A stretch of DNA of 34,369 nucleotides from a virus, in IMG/VR virus record IMGVR_UViG_3300028738_000050, positions 1-34,369 of that record, one strand, 5' to 3'. The first letter of the stretch is position 1. The number at the start of each line of letters is the position of its first letter. Made by a program: the position numbers and the translations under genes. Below are positions 33,213-34,369 of this stretch, piece after piece. Below the pieces are notes generated by a model that was not told the DNA's origin, searched no databases, and worked only from the letters and a program-made list of their open reading frames with translations.

Positions 33213-34074
33213 AAACTATCAAATAATCAACGCCTTTTTTAGTGATAAATATTTTTTCTCCATCATCAAAAATTTCCATTTTATCTGGAATAATATTCCA
33301 TTCTTTTAATTTTTTAACTAAAAATAATTCATTTTTTCTTCTATCAGAATTTGTCCATTGACGATTTCCTGATTTATGATCAAAATAAAGATGATAAATT
33401 TTAACTTGTGGTATAACAATTAAATCATAACCTTTTCTAAATATATTATAAGTAAATACTGTTTCTTCTCTATGAGATGATGGCGACATTTCTAAAGGAT
33501 AATCATCAGCAACAATTCTATTAAAAAAATAATTAGAATATAAATGCTCTACTTTTTTTATATCTTTTGATTGTTCGTGAACCATTTGAATATTAAATTC
33601 TGAATAAATGTTTTCTATTTTAGAATAATATCCATTTTCTTCCTTCGGCCTTTTATCAGGATTATCTTTATAAAATGAATATAAATATTTATCTATAATA
33701 ATACCTGACATTGCACCAATATTAGGCTTAATATTTTTAACTAATATTTCTAATGTATTACTAGATAAAATATTATCATCATCTGTTTTAAAAACCCAAC
33801 CATCTTCTATATTTTCTAGTCCTATCTGAAGAGCTGGTACAGCTCCTTTACATTGACCATAAAAATAATCAAATTCAATATTTTTTTCTTTGAATAAAAC
33901 TAAAATATTTTTTAATATTTGAAAATCATAAAATTTTTTTTGTTTACTATCATCAATCAAAACTACTCTATATGGAGAGTAGGTTTGACTGAAAATTGAC
34001 ATTAAACAAAGTGGTAAAGTTGTTTCGTATCTATCACAAGTTGTCAACAGAATAGTAACTTTATTCTTCTTCAT
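33202..34074 (-). CDS. family 2 glycosyltransferase
   Basis: A 290-residue protein with the GT2 pattern. The N-terminal strand VTILLTTCDRYETTLPLCL, then VVLIDDS (37-43), the DxD-type motif FKTDDDN (95-101) and an acceptor-side HREETVF (201-207) follow the order of GT-A family 2 enzymes. No membrane segment is seen, so it is soluble. It adds a sugar from a nucleotide donor to a glycan or protein. It overlaps both neighbours (14 bp upstream, 11 bp downstream), so the block is translated as a unit. Linkage and substrate cannot be deduced. Confidence 0.85.
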   Translation of the reverse strand: MKKNKVTILLTTCDRYETTLPLCLMSIFSQTYSPYRVVLIDDSKQKKFYDFQILKNILVLFKEKNIEFDYFYGQCKGAVPALQIGLENIEDGWVFKTDDDNILSSNTLEILVKNIKPNIGAMSGIIIDKYLYSFYKDNPDKRPKEENGYYSKIENIYSEFNIQMVHEQSKDIKKVEHLYSNYFFNRIVADDYPLEMSPSSHREETVFTYNIFRKGYDLIVIPQVKIYHLYFDHKSGNRQWTNSDRRKNELFLVKKLKEWNIIPDKMEIFDDGEKIFITKKGVDYLIVYGN

Positions 34075-34369
34075 ATATTCTAAGAACTTCTTTTACAACA
34101 TCTTCTGGTTCAGGTAAATAATCATATAATGTTTTACCTTCTGGAATTTTATCAATAGTATCTGTATAAAATTCTGTATGTCTTATTTCAAGATCATCTA
34201 GTAGTAAAGATTTTTGCATTGCTCTTGTTTTATAAGATTGTGTGCCATTTCTAAATGGTAGTATATGCTCAGCATGTTTACAAGTTGGCATAACGACAAT
34301 CCAATTATCAAATGCGCCAGCAATATGTAAAGGTGATGAATCGTTAGTTACAAGCACCTTTGATAATGA
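34061..34369 (-). CDS. GT9-like glycosyltransferase, N-terminal part outside the window
   Basis: The frame is open to the right edge, so only the last 102 residues are visible. An apparent GTG start at 34,357 is just an internal valine codon. The visible part reads VTNDSSPLHIAGAFDN and then HILPFRNGTQSYKT. The first matches the ND-S-P-x-H-x-A motif of heptosyltransferase-type GT9 enzymes, which contacts the nucleotide-sugar. The C-terminus is acidic (EDVVKEVLRIYEEE). It overlaps the GT2 gene by 14 bp and is the first visible gene of the block. Confidence 0.65.
   Translation of the reverse strand, partial: SLSKVLVTNDSSPLHIAGAFDNWIVVMPTCKHAEHILPFRNGTQSYKTRAMQKSLLLDDLEIRHTEFYTDTIDKIPEGKTLYDYLPEPEDVVKEVLRIYEEE

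Noticed and set aside
34061-34357. Complete 98-aa gene starting at GTG 34357
   Set aside because: The frame is open to the window edge and the visible part is only the C-terminal portion of a GT9-like enzyme, so this is a truncated gene.

Overview
The window looks like part of the genome of a large tailed, T4-like (myovirus-type) phage, probably infecting a member of the Bacteroidota. The evidence is strong AT-richness, dense gene packing with many stop/start overlaps, virion proteins of 600-2400 residues, Gly-Ser-Thr collagen-like tail proteins, UvsW- and UvsY-like recombination proteins beside tail genes, and A-rich leaders almost without Shine-Dalgarno sequences. I see no rRNA, tRNA, CRISPR array or insertion sequence. 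No stretch longer than 150 bases lacks a gene. The host assignment is inference.

Layout. 1-13,599 (minus strand): an adhesin/tail-fibre operon of five genes. These are a 313-aa attachment-type protein, a 171-aa poly-threonine-linker protein, a giant 2424-aa fibre with three tandem modules and about 840 residues of Gly-X-Y repeats, a 611-aa fibre-like protein, and a second collagen-like fibre running off the left edge. 13,600-13,684: a divergent promoter region with mirrored TATATATAA elements. 13,685-16,108 (plus): an 807-aa structural protein. 16,105-18,707: five small or medium genes, three plus and two minus, meeting at a 26-bp palindrome. Their products share a short N-terminal leader (MKYIKTFE or MIKKYNQF type) and a short C-terminal K-[YF]-N-[LI] end. 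18,688-19,062: a stand-alone response-regulator receiver domain. 19,148-19,633: an unknown gene with a strong terminator. 19,661-21,045: two divergent small ribbon-helix-helix proteins, the second overlapping a homing-endonuclease-like nuclease gene. 21,035-23,818 (minus): uvsY-like, three small genes, uvsW-like. 23,865-31,213 (minus): three structural genes, two of more than 1000 residues. 31,298-34,369 (minus): a sugar-modification block of GT9-like (cut by the edge), GT2, DxD glycosyltransferase, PAPS-type sulfotransferase and a methyltransferase-like protein.

How it fits together. The structural genes appear to build the tail, baseplate and adhesins. The glycosyltransferase/sulfotransferase block could decorate virion proteins (the Ser/Thr/Asn-rich collagen repeats are candidates) or the host surface. 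UvsW and UvsY serve replication and recombination. The tagged gene cluster is the most unusual part. Unrelated or weakly related proteins (SH3-like small proteins, an exonuclease-tail/OB protein, a helical protein) carry the same terminal peptides, which suggests a common destination such as the prohead core or capsid, by analogy with T4 internal proteins. A recurring TATATATAA element 16-21 nt upstream of at least six start codons is a candidate phage promoter class.
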